64,000 nt of DNA from Gardnerella coleohominis (lineage in GTDB: Bacteria > Actinomycetota > Actinomycetes > Actinomycetales > Bifidobacteriaceae): NCBI RefSeq assembly GCF_002896555.1, contig NZ_MNLH01000002.1, positions 1 to 64,000 on the forward strand, written 5' to 3'. Positions 1-9,927 of the stretch are shown piece after piece (positions within the stretch are counted from its first letter, which is position 1; every line of letters begins with the position of its first letter). A program made the translations under genes and the position numbers. The notes beneath the pieces are model-generated. The model did no database searches. It worked only from the letters and a program-made list of their open reading frames with translations, and was not told where the DNA came from.

Positions 1-532
<532 letters not shown>

Positions 533-710
533 AATTCAATGAAGAGCCAAAATAGGCTCCAAAAAAATAAGAAAAAGACGAGATATTCTTTAAGGAAAAA
601 ACATCCCACAAAACCTCACCATCATTTAACCATTTCTCAGGCACCCTGCAACCTGCAAGGCTGACAATGAACTGGCAATAATTAACTAAATAAGTAGTAC
701 AGACACGCTT

Positions 711-722
711 TTGAGTTCTCAA
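711..722 (-). promoter_or_regulatory. boxA-like element in the rRNA leader
   Basis: The sense strand reads TTGAGAACTCAA, a palindrome resembling the boxA antitermination element (NusB/S10 site) in actinobacterial rRNA leaders. It lies about 180 bases upstream of the mature 16S 5' end. The role is inferred from position and similarity. Confidence 0.5.
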
Positions 723-790
723 ACCACCACCACACCAGCCGGCCACAACCCCAACCGAGGAGAACCAGCCGCGCTGAGCAGCAAGAGATA

Positions 791-819
791 AACTTACACC
801 AAACCAAGATTAAATGCAA
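791..819 (-). promoter_or_regulatory. possible rRNA promoter
   Basis: On the minus strand TTGCAT and TAAGTT are separated by 17 bases, about 260 bases upstream of the 16S gene. Both hexamers match the housekeeping consensus only partly, so this is tentative. The rest of the gene-free stretch 533-1110 holds an AC-rich segment with repeated CTCAAACCGA and CTAATAACTAAT-like motifs and no credible gene. Confidence 0.3.
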
Positions 820-1110
820 ACCCAACCAGTAAAACAACCCCAAAACCATTGAAAACAAGCCAAAACACCGGCGTGTCGAAAAACCGCAATCAAACCGACT
901 CAAGCCCGCAATCAATCAGCCTCAAACCGACTCAAACCGACTTGCGCCACAAAATTACGCGACACGCACTTCAACAACCACAAACTAACTAATCACTAAC
1001 CACAAACTCACAATATCTAATATCTAATAACTAATAACTAATCGCCCGCATCCAGCGCCCAGCGCAAAGCGCACAGCCCAGCACACAGAACAGCAAAAGC
1101 ACATCCACAC

Positions 1111-2385
1111 CTAACTAATCGCACGCCCAGCACACCAAACATGCTTAACTGCCAAATCGCCCGCATCCAGCAAAAGCACATCCGCGCAATATCCTTTTTC
1201 AACTAATCCCAATGGATTACCAGTAACAGCATTCGACTTATCAAATCCAAACGCCTTCGCTGGCGTAAGCGTTGCTGCCTCAATCGCCTCAGGCAATCCA
1301 ACTCCAAGTTCTCTAACCGCACGCATAACAGCCACCTCTAATATAAGAGTGGAACCAGCAATAGCTCCGTTAGAAACCAAACGAGCATGCCCATCTTTCA
1401 CAGTCACATCCAAAGCGCCCAACTTATATGCGCCATCAGCACAACCCGTAGCAGCCATAGCATCTGTTACGAAAGCAATACGATGACGAGCAGCGCCAAT
1501 AATCATCCTTAATACAGGATTATCAACATGGAAACCATCGTTAATTAACTCAATAGTGACTCTACTATCTTCTAAAGCTGCAGGAATCGGCCCAGGCTCA
1601 CGGTGATGAATCCCATTCATAGCATTAAATACATGGGTCATCAAAGTAGCACCATTATTAAAAGCCTCGCGCGCCAAATCATAATCTGCATCACAATGCC
1701 CAACAGCAGGAATCACTCCAGCCGCCACAAAACGCTTAATAGCCTCAATGCCATGCTGCCTTTCGGGAGCAAGGGTAATTTGTCGCAAAGACCCATCAGC
1801 AGCCTCTAATAAGCCTTCTACGTGTTCAGGAGTAGGATCTACAAGACATTTAGGATCATGCGCGCCTTTACGAGACAAAGCCAAAAATGGCCCTTCCAAA
1901 TGTGAACCAAGTATATCTGGGCGATTACTCATAGCTTGCTTTACGTTTCGCAAATTTTCTTGCATAACATCTAAAGGATTAGTAATCAAACTCAAAACTT
2001 GGCGAGTAGTTCCATGTAACAGATGGTAAGCTCTAGCAACACGAATTCCATCAATGCCGTCATCAAACGAATGTTCCCAAGCGCCGTGAGCATGAACATC
2101 TATATAACCAGGCGTTAGAAAATCACGATTTGCATTAATAACAGAAATAGATTTCGTAGAACTAACTTTGCTTTCCAGCCCGCTAGAGGAAATAAAAGAG
2201 GTGAGATCCGTGTCTCGAAAACCTGTTTGCTGAATTACACCATCTACGACAACAATCCACGCATTAGGCACGATGCCGCGAGCATCCACGCGAGTTGCAT
2301 TCTTTATTATATATGTACGATTTTCACGCGATGCGAATAAATCATCAATCTTCTGTGCAGCTTCAGCATAAGTATTTTTTGACAT
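1111..2385 (-). CDS. nagA: N-acetylglucosamine-6-phosphate deacetylase
   Basis: NagA removes the acetyl group from GlcNAc-6-phosphate, giving glucosamine-6-phosphate for NagB. The protein (about 424 aa, a little longer than usual) has the amidohydrolase metal ligands: HAH near residues 98-100, Glu in HLEGPF near 164, His in VGHCDA near 230, His in THVFNAM near 251, and the catalytic Asp in VTDAMAATG near 308. I start at the ATG at 2385 because AGGTGAG lies just upstream. A GTG at 2394 would add three residues but overlaps that ribosome site. nagB lies 105 bases upstream in the same direction, so the two are probably co-transcribed. Together they use amino sugars from mucin or wall turnover. 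Confidence 0.95.
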   Translation of the reverse strand: MSKNTYAEAAQKIDDLFASRENRTYIIKNATRVDARGIVPNAWIVVVDGVIQQTGFRDTDLTSFISSSGLESKVSSTKSISVINANRDFLTPGYIDVHAHGAWEHSFDDGIDGIRVARAYHLLHGTTRQVLSLITNPLDVMQENLRNVKQAMSNRPDILGSHLEGPFLALSRKGAHDPKCLVDPTPEHVEGLLEAADGSLRQITLAPERQHGIEAIKRFVAAGVIPAVGHCDADYDLAREAFNNGATLMTHVFNAMNGIHHREPGPIPAALEDSRVTIELINDGFHVDNPVLRMIIGAARHRIAFVTDAMAATGCADGAYKLGALDVTVKDGHARLVSNGAIAGSTLILEVAVMRAVRELGVGLPEAIEAATLTPAKAFGFDKSNAVTGNPLGLVEKGYCADVLLLDAGDLAVKHVWCAGRAIS

Positions 2386-2490
2386 TTCACTCACCTAGCA
2401 CTTATTAACTTATTAAATTATCAAATTATTTAATTATTAAATTTTAGAACATCAAGTTAAATATTAGGTTGTTAGATTGTTAGATTATTA

Positions 2491-3303
2491 TCAGATTCCT
2501 TGCCATGAAGGCTTATTTGCATACACAAATTTATAATAATCAACCAATTTAAGATGACTTGCTGCAGCTTCATCAACAATCACAGTAGCGTGAGGATGCA
2601 TTTGAAGCGCTGAAGCAGGGCATAACGAACTAACGCCACCTTCAAGAGTGGCAGCCACCGCATCTGCCTTATTTTCGCCAAAAGCAAGAAGCACAAGATG
2701 GCGAGCGCGAAGAATCGTACCAATACCTTGAGTAATGCAATGAGTAGGAACTTTACTCATATCGCCATCAAAGAAGCGGCAATTATCAACGCGAGTTTGC
2801 TCTGTTAAAGTCTTAACGCGAGTTCCAGAAGCCAACGACGAACCTGGCTCATTAAAACCAACATGACCATCCGAACCAATACCAAGAATTTGCACATCAA
2901 TACCGCCAGCTGCTTCAATAGCGGCATCATATTCTACACCAGCTCGCGCAATCTTTTCGCCAGCACTAAGCGGAGCGCCATTAAGCACATCACCTGGAAC
3001 ATGCACTAAATCAGGATTTAATCCAATTAAATCTGTAACTGTTCTTCGAATTGTACTGTGATACGACTGCTCATGTTCAAGAGGCAAACCTATATATTCG
3101 TCAAGAGCGAATCCTTGAACCTTACTCACATCAACATTTTCAGCTTTAACCAGATTTGCCAAATGTTCATATGCTTTCAATGGGCTAGACCCAGTTGCCA
3201 ATCCAAGTACAGCATTAGGTTTGCGTTCGATAAGCGAAACAACACTTTTAGCGTACAGCTCTCCAGCTTCATCTTGATTTTTCACGATAATTACTTCAGC
3301 CAT
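2491..3303 (-). CDS. nagB: glucosamine-6-phosphate deaminase
   Basis: NagB converts glucosamine-6-phosphate to fructose-6-phosphate and ammonia, feeding amino sugars into the bifid shunt. From the ATG at 3303 it is 270 aa, close to the 266 aa of the E. coli enzyme. Family motifs are LGLATGSSP (33-41), ALDEY with catalytic Asp68, and GIGSDGHVGFNEP (141-153). The open frame continues to 3399, but GGAGG sits 5-6 bases before the 3303 ATG. The extra 32 residues are Cys-rich and unlike the family, so they are left out. Two TTGCGCAA palindromes and two GTACAGTCTT direct repeats lie just upstream and may be regulator sites. Confidence 0.96.
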   Translation of the reverse strand: MAEVIIVKNQDEAGELYAKSVVSLIERKPNAVLGLATGSSPLKAYEHLANLVKAENVDVSKVQGFALDEYIGLPLEHEQSYHSTIRRTVTDLIGLNPDLVHVPGDVLNGAPLSAGEKIARAGVEYDAAIEAAGGIDVQILGIGSDGHVGFNEPGSSLASGTRVKTLTEQTRVDNCRFFDGDMSKVPTHCITQGIGTILRARHLVLLAFGENKADAVAATLEGGVSSLCPASALQMHPHATVIVDEAAASHLKLVDYYKFVYANKPSWQGI

Positions 3304-3334
3304 CATTGCCTCCTTCAAAGCGCAGATACAAGAT

Positions 3335-3392
3335 TTGCGCAACTCGCACATATTGCGCAAGTACAGTCTTTGTGCTCCTTTTGTACAGTCTT
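3335..3392. promoter_or_regulatory. repeat array upstream of nagB (possible operator)
   Basis: Perfect TTGCGCAA palindromes occur at 3335-3342 and 3353-3360, 18 bases apart. GTACAGTCTT is repeated at 3361-3370 and 3383-3392, 22 bases apart. All lie 30-90 bases ahead of the nagB start. Spacing of about two helical turns suggests protein binding, but no regulator gene is present to assign. The gene-free rest (3393-3731) is AT-rich with no recognisable feature. Confidence 0.45.
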
Positions 3393-3731
3393 CGTACAAA
3401 AACGCTTAACGCATTACTAGCGATAATTCACATTTTATAAAGAAAGCAAATTATCTTGACTATTATTTTGTTTACTTTCTTTACAATTAAAAATACACCA
3501 AAACACAGACTTTAACAATGCAAAAAAATACAAAACAATACAAAAATTTCAAGTAACAAGTAGAACTTTTAATACAACTTAAGCGCAACGTACCAAAATA
3601 TGCGGCATCTAATCGTTATATCAGCATAAAGAAAAACAAAATCACAGAATCTTGCACATTATTTGCATATTTAACCTATTTTTAAGGCGTAAAAACAAGC
3701 CAAAAACATTGATATACCAACGTTTTCTACA

Positions 3732-3805
3732 TGGAGCGGATGACGGGAGTCGAACCCGCCTCTGAAGCTTGGGAAGCTTCCATTCTACCGATGAACTACA
3801 TCCGC
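3732..3805 (-). tRNA. tRNA-Gly (CCC)
   Basis: The minus strand folds as a complete tRNA with CCA encoded. The acceptor stem is GCGGATG/CATCCGC and the T loop is GGGTTCGACTCCC. The anticodon stem GAAGC/GCTTC encloses loop TTCCCAA, giving anticodon CCC for glycine GGG codons. Confidence 0.96.
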
Positions 3806-3958
3806 ACATAAACACTCAAGCAAGCTCAAGCAAACCATTTAACAATATCATGCATCATGCACCATTTATTATTGCGGCAAGTTTTTATTTAAAAATCCGC
3901 CAAAATACGTCCAAAATCCGTCCAAAAACATCAGTACAAAGCGAGACGCGACTTAATA

Positions 3959-5047
3959 TCAAACACTTAAATGAAGCTCATTTTCCATATGCATCAACTT
4001 TTCAATTCGATCATCTGATGAAGTATGAACGGAAAAGAAACGAGAAAACATAGTAGAACGCTTTTCATACGGGTCAATAATCATAATTGAAGCCATAATA
4101 TGCGAGCCTGCGCCAAAATCCATCTTATGCAATTCAGAAACATACGCAATTTTATTCAAAGCAGACGCGAGCGCAGACGGATCACCCATAAGTTTACTTG
4201 CATCTTCATCAGCACTAAATTCGCGATTTTTAGATAATACTAATTTTATAAATAAAGCGCCAAGCGAACCAAACACGCAACTTAAACATTTACCAATAAT
4301 CGTAACAATGCCGAAAGCGTGGAATTTCAAAATATCTCGTAACTTCTCCGCTGTTTTTGACTTTTGTTTATCTGAATTGGATTTAACAACTCCAGCATCG
4401 GAAGAATCAGAATCGGAATTATCCACGCTAGAGCTACTCAGACTAGAACTATCCCCACTAGAATTATCCCCACGAGAACTATCTCGTTTATCCCAACGAT
4501 TTTTGTAAATCCGCGCGTGCGTTTCCCCTACGTACATAAGCCAATATCCGAAATAAGAAACAATCGCAGCCATAAAAGATGCTAGAGCAGATACAAAAAT
4601 ATCATTATTGTATACGTGCATCAACTCATGCGAAACTACGCTATGCAATTCTCGCTCATTCAAAATATTCAAAAGACCACGAGTGCAACACAGCACAGCA
4701 TGACGCTCGCTACGACCTGTCGCAAACGAATTAGGGCTAGAATAAGGCGCAACATATATAGCTGGCATTGGTTTTTCTAAGCGCGCCGATATCTCTCTAA
4801 CTACCGAATAAAGCACAGGCTCTTCTTCTTCAGTTACTTCACGCGCATTCATTATTGCGATAACAACTTTTTCAGACAGCCAATACGAAGCAAAATTAAT
4901 AGCAATGCCAATAAGTATGAACCAAATTAGAAACTCTAACTTTGAACCTAAAATAATCCACAACACAATTAGAGGGATCCACATAATTGCGAAAAGCAAT
5001 GCAACCCTCATGATATTGCGATATTTCTTACCTTCATTGCTAAACAT
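3959..5047 (-). CDS. htpX: HtpX-like M48 zinc metalloprotease
   Basis: Membrane-embedded zinc endopeptidase of the M48 family, which degrades damaged or misfolded membrane proteins. The HEXXH zinc site is HELMH at residues 140-144, with a third ligand expected in the ENREFSADEDA-type segment (KNREFSADEDA here). Two N-terminal membrane segments (about 15-34 and 38-58) precede the catalytic part, and further hydrophobic segments flank it. Residues 187-232 form a Ser/Asp-rich insert unlike typical HtpX, which explains the length of 362 aa against about 290. No clear ribosome site precedes the chosen ATG, so the start is uncertain. Confidence 0.9.
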   Translation of the reverse strand: MFSNEGKKYRNIMRVALLFAIMWIPLIVLWIILGSKLEFLIWFILIGIAINFASYWLSEKVVIAIMNAREVTEEEEPVLYSVVREISARLEKPMPAIYVAPYSSPNSFATGRSERHAVLCCTRGLLNILNERELHSVVSHELMHVYNNDIFVSALASFMAAIVSYFGYWLMYVGETHARIYKNRWDKRDSSRGDNSSGDSSSLSSSSVDNSDSDSSDAGVVKSNSDKQKSKTAEKLRDILKFHAFGIVTIIGKCLSCVFGSLGALFIKLVLSKNREFSADEDASKLMGDPSALASALNKIAYVSELHKMDFGAGSHIMASIMIIDPYEKRSTMFSRFFSVHTSSDDRIEKLMHMENELHLSV

Positions 5048-5106
5048 AATTATTATTTTAACTTACACTACTTGAATTCTACATAACATAAACTGAATAT
5101 TACTTT

Positions 5107-5255
5107 AGAAAAATCTGGGAATGCCGAGAAATCCCAGCAATAATCTGAAAAATCCCGGCAATATTCTAAAAAATCCTACAATCTAAAAGATTCAAATAAT
5201 CCAAAATCTGGTAATCCAAGATTCGATAATCTGAAAAATCCAACGATACCTAAGA
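5107..5255. repeat. degenerate short tandem repeat between fprA and htpX
   Basis: Variants of AATCTGAAAAATCC(C) and related 14-18 nt units recur about seven times in this gap between two minus-strand genes. No coding capacity is seen. Confidence 0.5.
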
Positions 5256-6734
5256 TTAATTATTTCCTAAAGCAGCAGCGCATAAATCTTCAGCTGAAAC
5301 AACTTTCTTTCGAGTTCTCTGCTCATTGGCTCCAAGCTCACGCTCATAAGAGTCAACTCGCTTCCAACCAGCGTAATCAATTGGTTTAATGCCTTTTTCT
5401 GCTAATAATTTATCTATAGATTTTTCATCGCGATCAGGTGCGATTCGCCCAGCATTGCCAGCCTTAGATAAATCCTCAAGCATATTATTAACAATCAAAA
5501 GAGCATCAGATTTTGTAGAGCCGATTAATCCTACCGGCCCACGCTTAGCCCAGCCAGTTGCATACAATCTATCACGAATTTCGCCATTTTCTACAGACGT
5601 CACTAAGCGACCATCAATATTTGCAAGCAAAGTACGCTTTTCGTCGTAAGCAATACCTGCAACTTCTGCAGGATGATACCCAATCGCGTGATATACAGCT
5701 TGAACGGCATACTCCTCGAACTCTCCAGTACGAGTCATTGTGCCATCCGCGCTTGTTACAGTTCGCTCAACTCGTATTGCTTTCACATGCCCATCTTCTC
5801 CAAGAATTTCTACCGGCGCGCAGTTGAAGTGGATAATATAACGTTTGTTGGCTGGATTTCCCTCAAAATCAACGTTTCCGCCATCTTCCATATCTTCAGC
5901 CATATCGCGAATAGCGAAAAGCTCCTCAACCATTTGACGAGTTAGCTTATCATTACCAGCTACTTCAATAGTCTCATCATCTAGCTCGAAATCGTCTTCG
6001 TTAATAATTATTTGCACACCCTGCAATTTTTCCATTTCACGCAATTCTTGAACAGAGAATTTTGCTTGTGCAACTCCACGACGAATAAATAAATGCAAGG
6101 TTTGAGTTTGATTTTTTTGCAATCCCTCATACACATCATCTGGAATATCCGTATTAGCGCGCAAATAATCAGGATCTCGTAAAAGCTCGCGAGCAACATC
6201 CATTGCAACGTTTCCGCCGCCAATAACAGCTACTTCTTTAGCTTCAAGTGGCCATTCTCGATTGCTAGTTGGATATCCGTCGTACCATTCCACAAATTTT
6301 GCGGCACCATATACTCCAGATAAATCAACACCAGGCACACCTTTAAGTGGACGATCCGCTATAGCTCCAGTCGCAAAAAGAACTTCATCATAGCGCTGTA
6401 ACATTTCTTCAATATTTATATCTTTGCCAAATTCAACATTTGCATACAAATGAATATTTGGATTATCAAGAGTTTTCTCAAGCGCATCCGCAATAAATTT
6501 GATACTTGGATGATCCGGAGCCACTCCGTAACGCACTAATCCGAAAGGCACTGGCAATTTTTCAAAAAGATCAATGCGAGCGCTATTACCTAATCCCAAT
6601 TCTTCTCCACGCTTAGAAAGCTGGCGTAAGAAAATATCCGAAGAATACACTCCAGCAGGACCTGCACCTATTACAGCAATGCGCAGCTGAGATGTTTCGC
6701 GTGAAACATTTTCGTTTAAGTTATTTTTTTCCAT
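5256..6734 (-). CDS. fprA: ferredoxin/flavodoxin-NADP reductase, adrenodoxin-reductase type
   Basis: FAD-dependent oxidoreductase moving electrons between NADP(H) and ferredoxin or flavodoxin. The N-terminal dinucleotide motif GAGPAG is at residues 23-28. It is followed by FEKLPVPFGLVRYGVAPDHP, characteristic of the FprA/adrenodoxin-reductase family, and a second nucleotide motif (VIGGGNVAMDVARE) that binds NADPH. The C-terminal GWAKRGPVGLIGST is also typical. I start at 6734 because GGGGAT lies 4 bases upstream; an ATG at 6746 would add four residues. Codons 10-15 (Asn-Val-Ser-Arg-Glu-Thr) contain a parS-like palindrome. The upstream gap 6735-7060 shows no other feature. Confidence 0.93.
   Translation of the reverse strand: MEKNNLNENVSRETSQLRIAVIGAGPAGVYSSDIFLRQLSKRGEELGLGNSARIDLFEKLPVPFGLVRYGVAPDHPSIKFIADALEKTLDNPNIHLYANVEFGKDINIEEMLQRYDEVLFATGAIADRPLKGVPGVDLSGVYGAAKFVEWYDGYPTSNREWPLEAKEVAVIGGGNVAMDVARELLRDPDYLRANTDIPDDVYEGLQKNQTQTLHLFIRRGVAQAKFSVQELREMEKLQGVQIIINEDDFELDDETIEVAGNDKLTRQMVEELFAIRDMAEDMEDGGNVDFEGNPANKRYIIHFNCAPVEILGEDGHVKAIRVERTVTSADGTMTRTGEFEEYAVQAVYHAIGYHPAEVAGIAYDEKRTLLANIDGRLVTSVENGEIRDRLYATGWAKRGPVGLIGSTKSDALLIVNNMLEDLSKAGNAGRIAPDRDEKSIDKLLAEKGIKPIDYAGWKRVDSYERELGANEQRTRKKVVSAEDLCAAALGNN
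6693..6708. promoter_or_regulatory. parS-like site inside fprA
   Basis: TGTTTCGCGTGAAACA differs from the canonical ParB-binding site TGTTTCACGTGAAACA at one central base. It lies inside the fprA reading frame, about 45 kb from dnaA. Binding is inferred from sequence. Confidence 0.6.
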
Positions 6735-7060
6735 TATTATCCCCATATTGAGCTTTATCTACGGCACTTTTCACCGTTTTCGCGCTATTTCGCGCGGCCT
6801 ACAAGCATAGGTTGCCTCAATCACTCAGCAACGTAACTGTAAAGCATTTATATGTAATTCTTCGCCAAAATAAGTCACGTACAAGCTTGAGCCATTACCG
6901 TCTGAAGCTAACTCGTATGCTTTCATAATTAGACTAGCGCATTACTTCGTCTTACAACATGCTCAAACAATAAAACACTTAAATAGATAAAATGCTCAAA
7001 CGAATATTGTTAAAGGTGCCGTAATGAATATCGTAAAAAATATTGCCAAAAAATCTTGAT

Positions 7061-9295
7061 TCACCTGCGTTCGCGCAATGCTGTTAAAGCCCACATAATA
7101 GCAACAACATCAATTGCTTCTTGCATCATTGCGCCAATAACAGCTGGAATAAACCCAAAGGCCGCAAAGAGCATACTTATAATTGCCAATCCAATGCCCA
7201 TCAATACTGACTGAACCATAACGCGTTTAGTATGCTTTGCTACTCTTATTGCGCTTGCAACAGAAGAAATATCGTTGTTCATAATAACTACCTGTGCGCA
7301 TTCAGATGCTGCAGTATCCGTACCATCCGTTACCGCTACGCCAATATCGGAGGCGGCAAGAACTGGAGCATCGTTTACACCATCTCCAACCATCATTGTT
7401 ACAGTTGAATTTTTCTTATTTTTAGACGAGCCATAAATTTCTTTTTTTACGTGCGCTAATTTATCTTGCGGAAGCAAATCTGCATATATTGTGTCAATTC
7501 CAACGCTTTTACCAATTGTTGTTGCAGCTTGCAAACTATCTCCGGTAAGAATAGATATTGAGCGCGCACCAAGCATACGCAATGCGTCAATAGTTGATTT
7601 CGCGTTATCGCGAGGCACGTCTTTTAACACAATCCGACCAACCAGCACTCCGTCAAAGGAAACGTAGGTTGCCATTTCGTCTGCAGCGAGCGCATCAGGC
7701 ATAGATTTAACAGCAGTATGCTGATCCGCAATCTGACTCATGCCCTGTTTATTAATATCAGTTTGCTCAGTAACATACTTTCTACGCCCAACTCGCACTA
7801 GAACGCCGTCTACAACGCCCTGAATACCCTGTCCAGCAGTTTCTTTCACGCTATGCACTACTGGATACTCACGAACACTAGGCAATTGCGGAGTTGAAGA
7901 TGGATGCGTGCGATCCCACAAAACTGAACCCGCTTTAGCAATACCACCTGCAAGTATGTGCTGAGAATACGTTTCTAGAACGCCTGCGAGCATCACAATA
8001 CGATCAGCTTTCTGCGTAGTATCAATTATTTCTACGTTCACAACTTGCGGCTGTTTAACCGTCAACGTGCCAGTTTTGTCGAAAAACACGTCTGTTACGC
8101 GGCTTAATTGCTCAAGCACATCCTGACTTTTTACAACAATTCCAAGCTTTGCTAAACGCCCAGTACCAGCCATGCACGCAACTGGCACTGCGATTAACAA
8201 CGGACACGGAGTTGCCAAGACTAGCACTTGTGCAAATCTAAGAACATCTCCAGAAAAGCCCCAAGCAAAACCGGCGATTAAGAAAGACAGCACAGTAAAC
8301 GGCACAGATAGCATATCTGCAAAACGAACTACAGCTGCCCTAGAAGACCTAGCTGATTCAACCAACTGCATTATTTTTTGGTATTGAGAGTGTTCAGATA
8401 ACTTAGTTACGCGCATAATCAACACAACGCCGCCATTTACGCAACCTGAAAGCACTGAAGCTCCTGCAAACACTTCTCTAGGCACAGATTCGCCATTTAT
8501 TGCGCTTGTGTCTAGAACAGCAGAACCGCTTAAAAGCTCACCGTCAACTGGCACTGTTTCGCCAGGAAGCACAACTATTACATTGCCGATTTTTAGATCT
8601 TCAACAGGAACTGTTTTGTATCTTTGTAATTGGCTAGAAGACTTTACATCTTGCAATATTGGGCATTCTTTAGAGTTATTGTTACATTTTTTACACGATT
8701 CACAATTAGTAAAATCTTTAGGTTCTTGCAATGCCCCTATCGAAGATTCATTGCTTACTTTTCTAAAATGACTATGATCAAGCAGAGCACATTGCTCACA
8801 AGATTCACCGCACACTATTCCAGGAAGTGTCATTAAATGTGCGGTTTGAGGAGATGCGCTTACTAAAAGAGACAAGTTGCGCTGTGCTTTCATATGAGCA
8901 AAATCTTCAATTGCATCCCCAGTAAAAACCATTACTACAATCAAATAGCTTGCCCAAAACTCACCAATACAAAGTGTTGCAAGCAATGCAACAAAAGCAA
9001 GTAAATCAATGCCCAAAGTTCCATGCAGTAAATGTTTAATCATATTACGCAAAGAAATAACGCTCGTATATAAAACGAGAATAGCAATAATAGTTTTGCC
9101 GATACTAAGGCTTATGAAAATACTGCAATTAATTTTTAAGAAATCAAAGATTTGTTGCGAAAAATTAGAAATTTGCTCACAGAAAGTAGTTAATATAGGC
9201 AAATTATACGAGTACAAAGCAGCAATAAACGGAAAAGCAAGAATTACGACTGTTAATTGTGGTGCACGACGGCAATATGCTAAAAGTTTACGCAT
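7061..9295 (-). CDS. heavy-metal P1B-type ATPase with Cys-rich insert
   Basis: Metal-translocating P-type ATPase of 744 aa. The phosphorylation motif DKTGT is at 406-410, and the transmembrane metal motif reads TPCPL at 362-366 rather than CPC. The family motifs ILTGD and GDGVNDAPVLAASDIGVAV follow. There is no N-terminal HMA domain. Instead residues 162-211, between the N-terminal membrane helices and the actuator core, carry seven cysteines (C162, C166, C169, C198, C201, C204, C211) in CxxxCxxC and CxxCxxC spacing. That suggests a metal-binding loop. The substrate cannot be told from the sequence. It is flanked by gaps and is probably monocistronic. Confidence 0.93.
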   Translation of the reverse strand: MRKLLAYCRRAPQLTVVILAFPFIAALYSYNLPILTTFCEQISNFSQQIFDFLKINCSIFISLSIGKTIIAILVLYTSVISLRNMIKHLLHGTLGIDLLAFVALLATLCIGEFWASYLIVVMVFTGDAIEDFAHMKAQRNLSLLVSASPQTAHLMTLPGIVCGESCEQCALLDHSHFRKVSNESSIGALQEPKDFTNCESCKKCNNNSKECPILQDVKSSSQLQRYKTVPVEDLKIGNVIVVLPGETVPVDGELLSGSAVLDTSAINGESVPREVFAGASVLSGCVNGGVVLIMRVTKLSEHSQYQKIMQLVESARSSRAAVVRFADMLSVPFTVLSFLIAGFAWGFSGDVLRFAQVLVLATPCPLLIAVPVACMAGTGRLAKLGIVVKSQDVLEQLSRVTDVFFDKTGTLTVKQPQVVNVEIIDTTQKADRIVMLAGVLETYSQHILAGGIAKAGSVLWDRTHPSSTPQLPSVREYPVVHSVKETAGQGIQGVVDGVLVRVGRRKYVTEQTDINKQGMSQIADQHTAVKSMPDALAADEMATYVSFDGVLVGRIVLKDVPRDNAKSTIDALRMLGARSISILTGDSLQAATTIGKSVGIDTIYADLLPQDKLAHVKKEIYGSSKNKKNSTVTMMVGDGVNDAPVLAASDIGVAVTDGTDTAASECAQVVIMNNDISSVASAIRVAKHTKRVMVQSVLMGIGLAIISMLFAAFGFIPAVIGAMMQEAIDVVAIMWALTALRERR

Positions 9296-9600
9296 ACACT
9301 TTCCTTACGCTGATCAGGTTAACTACGCTTAAAACGCTGCTAACACACGATTTCACGCCTTGTTAACCCATTGGGAGCAGATTTGATTTAGCTGCACTCA
9401 ATACACGGCGTAAAGATTTATATTTAATTTATATTTGTATTTATTTATATTTATTTATATTTAGTAATCATACCAATAGGCCTTGATGAGAAGCATTCTC
9501 ATAAACTAGCCAGCAAAACCAAACAGCAAACTAATCAGTAAATTAATCAGTAAACTAAAGCAAATTAGCAAACCGACAAAACCAGAAACAGAAACAAAAA
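9296..9600. other. AT-rich gene-free stretch
   Basis: The gap upstream of the P-type ATPase has a run of TTTATAT repeats (9418-9465) and A-rich repeats of AGCAAAC/CAGTAAA. No gene or clear promoter is seen. Confidence 0.4.
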
Positions 9601-9636
9601 CAAAAAACAAAAAATCCCAGTCGAAAATCGACCAGG
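9601..9636 (-). terminator. terminator of the tRNA-Ile/tRNA-Ala unit
   Basis: On the minus strand CCTGGTCG pairs with CGACTGGG (one G-U pair) around a short loop and is followed by ATTTTTTGTTTTTTG. It begins 11 bases after tRNA-Ala. Confidence 0.85.
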
Positions 9637-9646
9637 ACTTTGTTTG

Positions 9647-9719
9647 TGGAGCTAAGGAGACTCGAACTCCTGACCCTCTGCTTGCAAAGCAGATGCGCTA
9701 CCAGCTGCGCCATAGCCCC
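9647..9719 (-). tRNA. tRNA-Ala (TGC)
   Basis: Cloverleaf with acceptor GGGGCTA/TAGCTCC, anticodon loop TTTGCAA (anticodon TGC) and T arm AGGAGTTCGAGTCTCCT. CCA is not encoded. It is co-oriented with tRNA-Ile 34 bases upstream. Confidence 0.97.
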
Positions 9720-9753
9720 ATTCGGTATTGAATGAAATATTCACTCAATTCCG

Positions 9754-9827
9754 TGGGCCCGGGAGGACTTGAACCTCCGACCTCATCCTTATCAGGGATG
9801 CGCTCTAACCACCTGAGCTACGGGCCC
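9754..9827 (-). tRNA. tRNA-Ile (GAT)
   Basis: Cloverleaf with acceptor GGGCCCG/CGGGCCC, anticodon loop CTGATAA (anticodon GAT) and T arm GGAGGTTCAAGTCCTCC. It is paired with tRNA-Ala outside any rRNA operon in this window. Confidence 0.97.
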
Positions 9828-9927
9828 GCTGTATGTTCGAAAACACACAAGTAGATAGATTAGCACAGGAAAAAGAAAAGTCAAATAATATTAACTATTC
9901 TAAAACTTCTTGGCGTGTCGCAATCTA

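Noticed and set aside
3304..3399. Longer nagB start
   Set aside because: The extra residues do not fit the family and include the repeat array; a good ribosome site precedes 3303.
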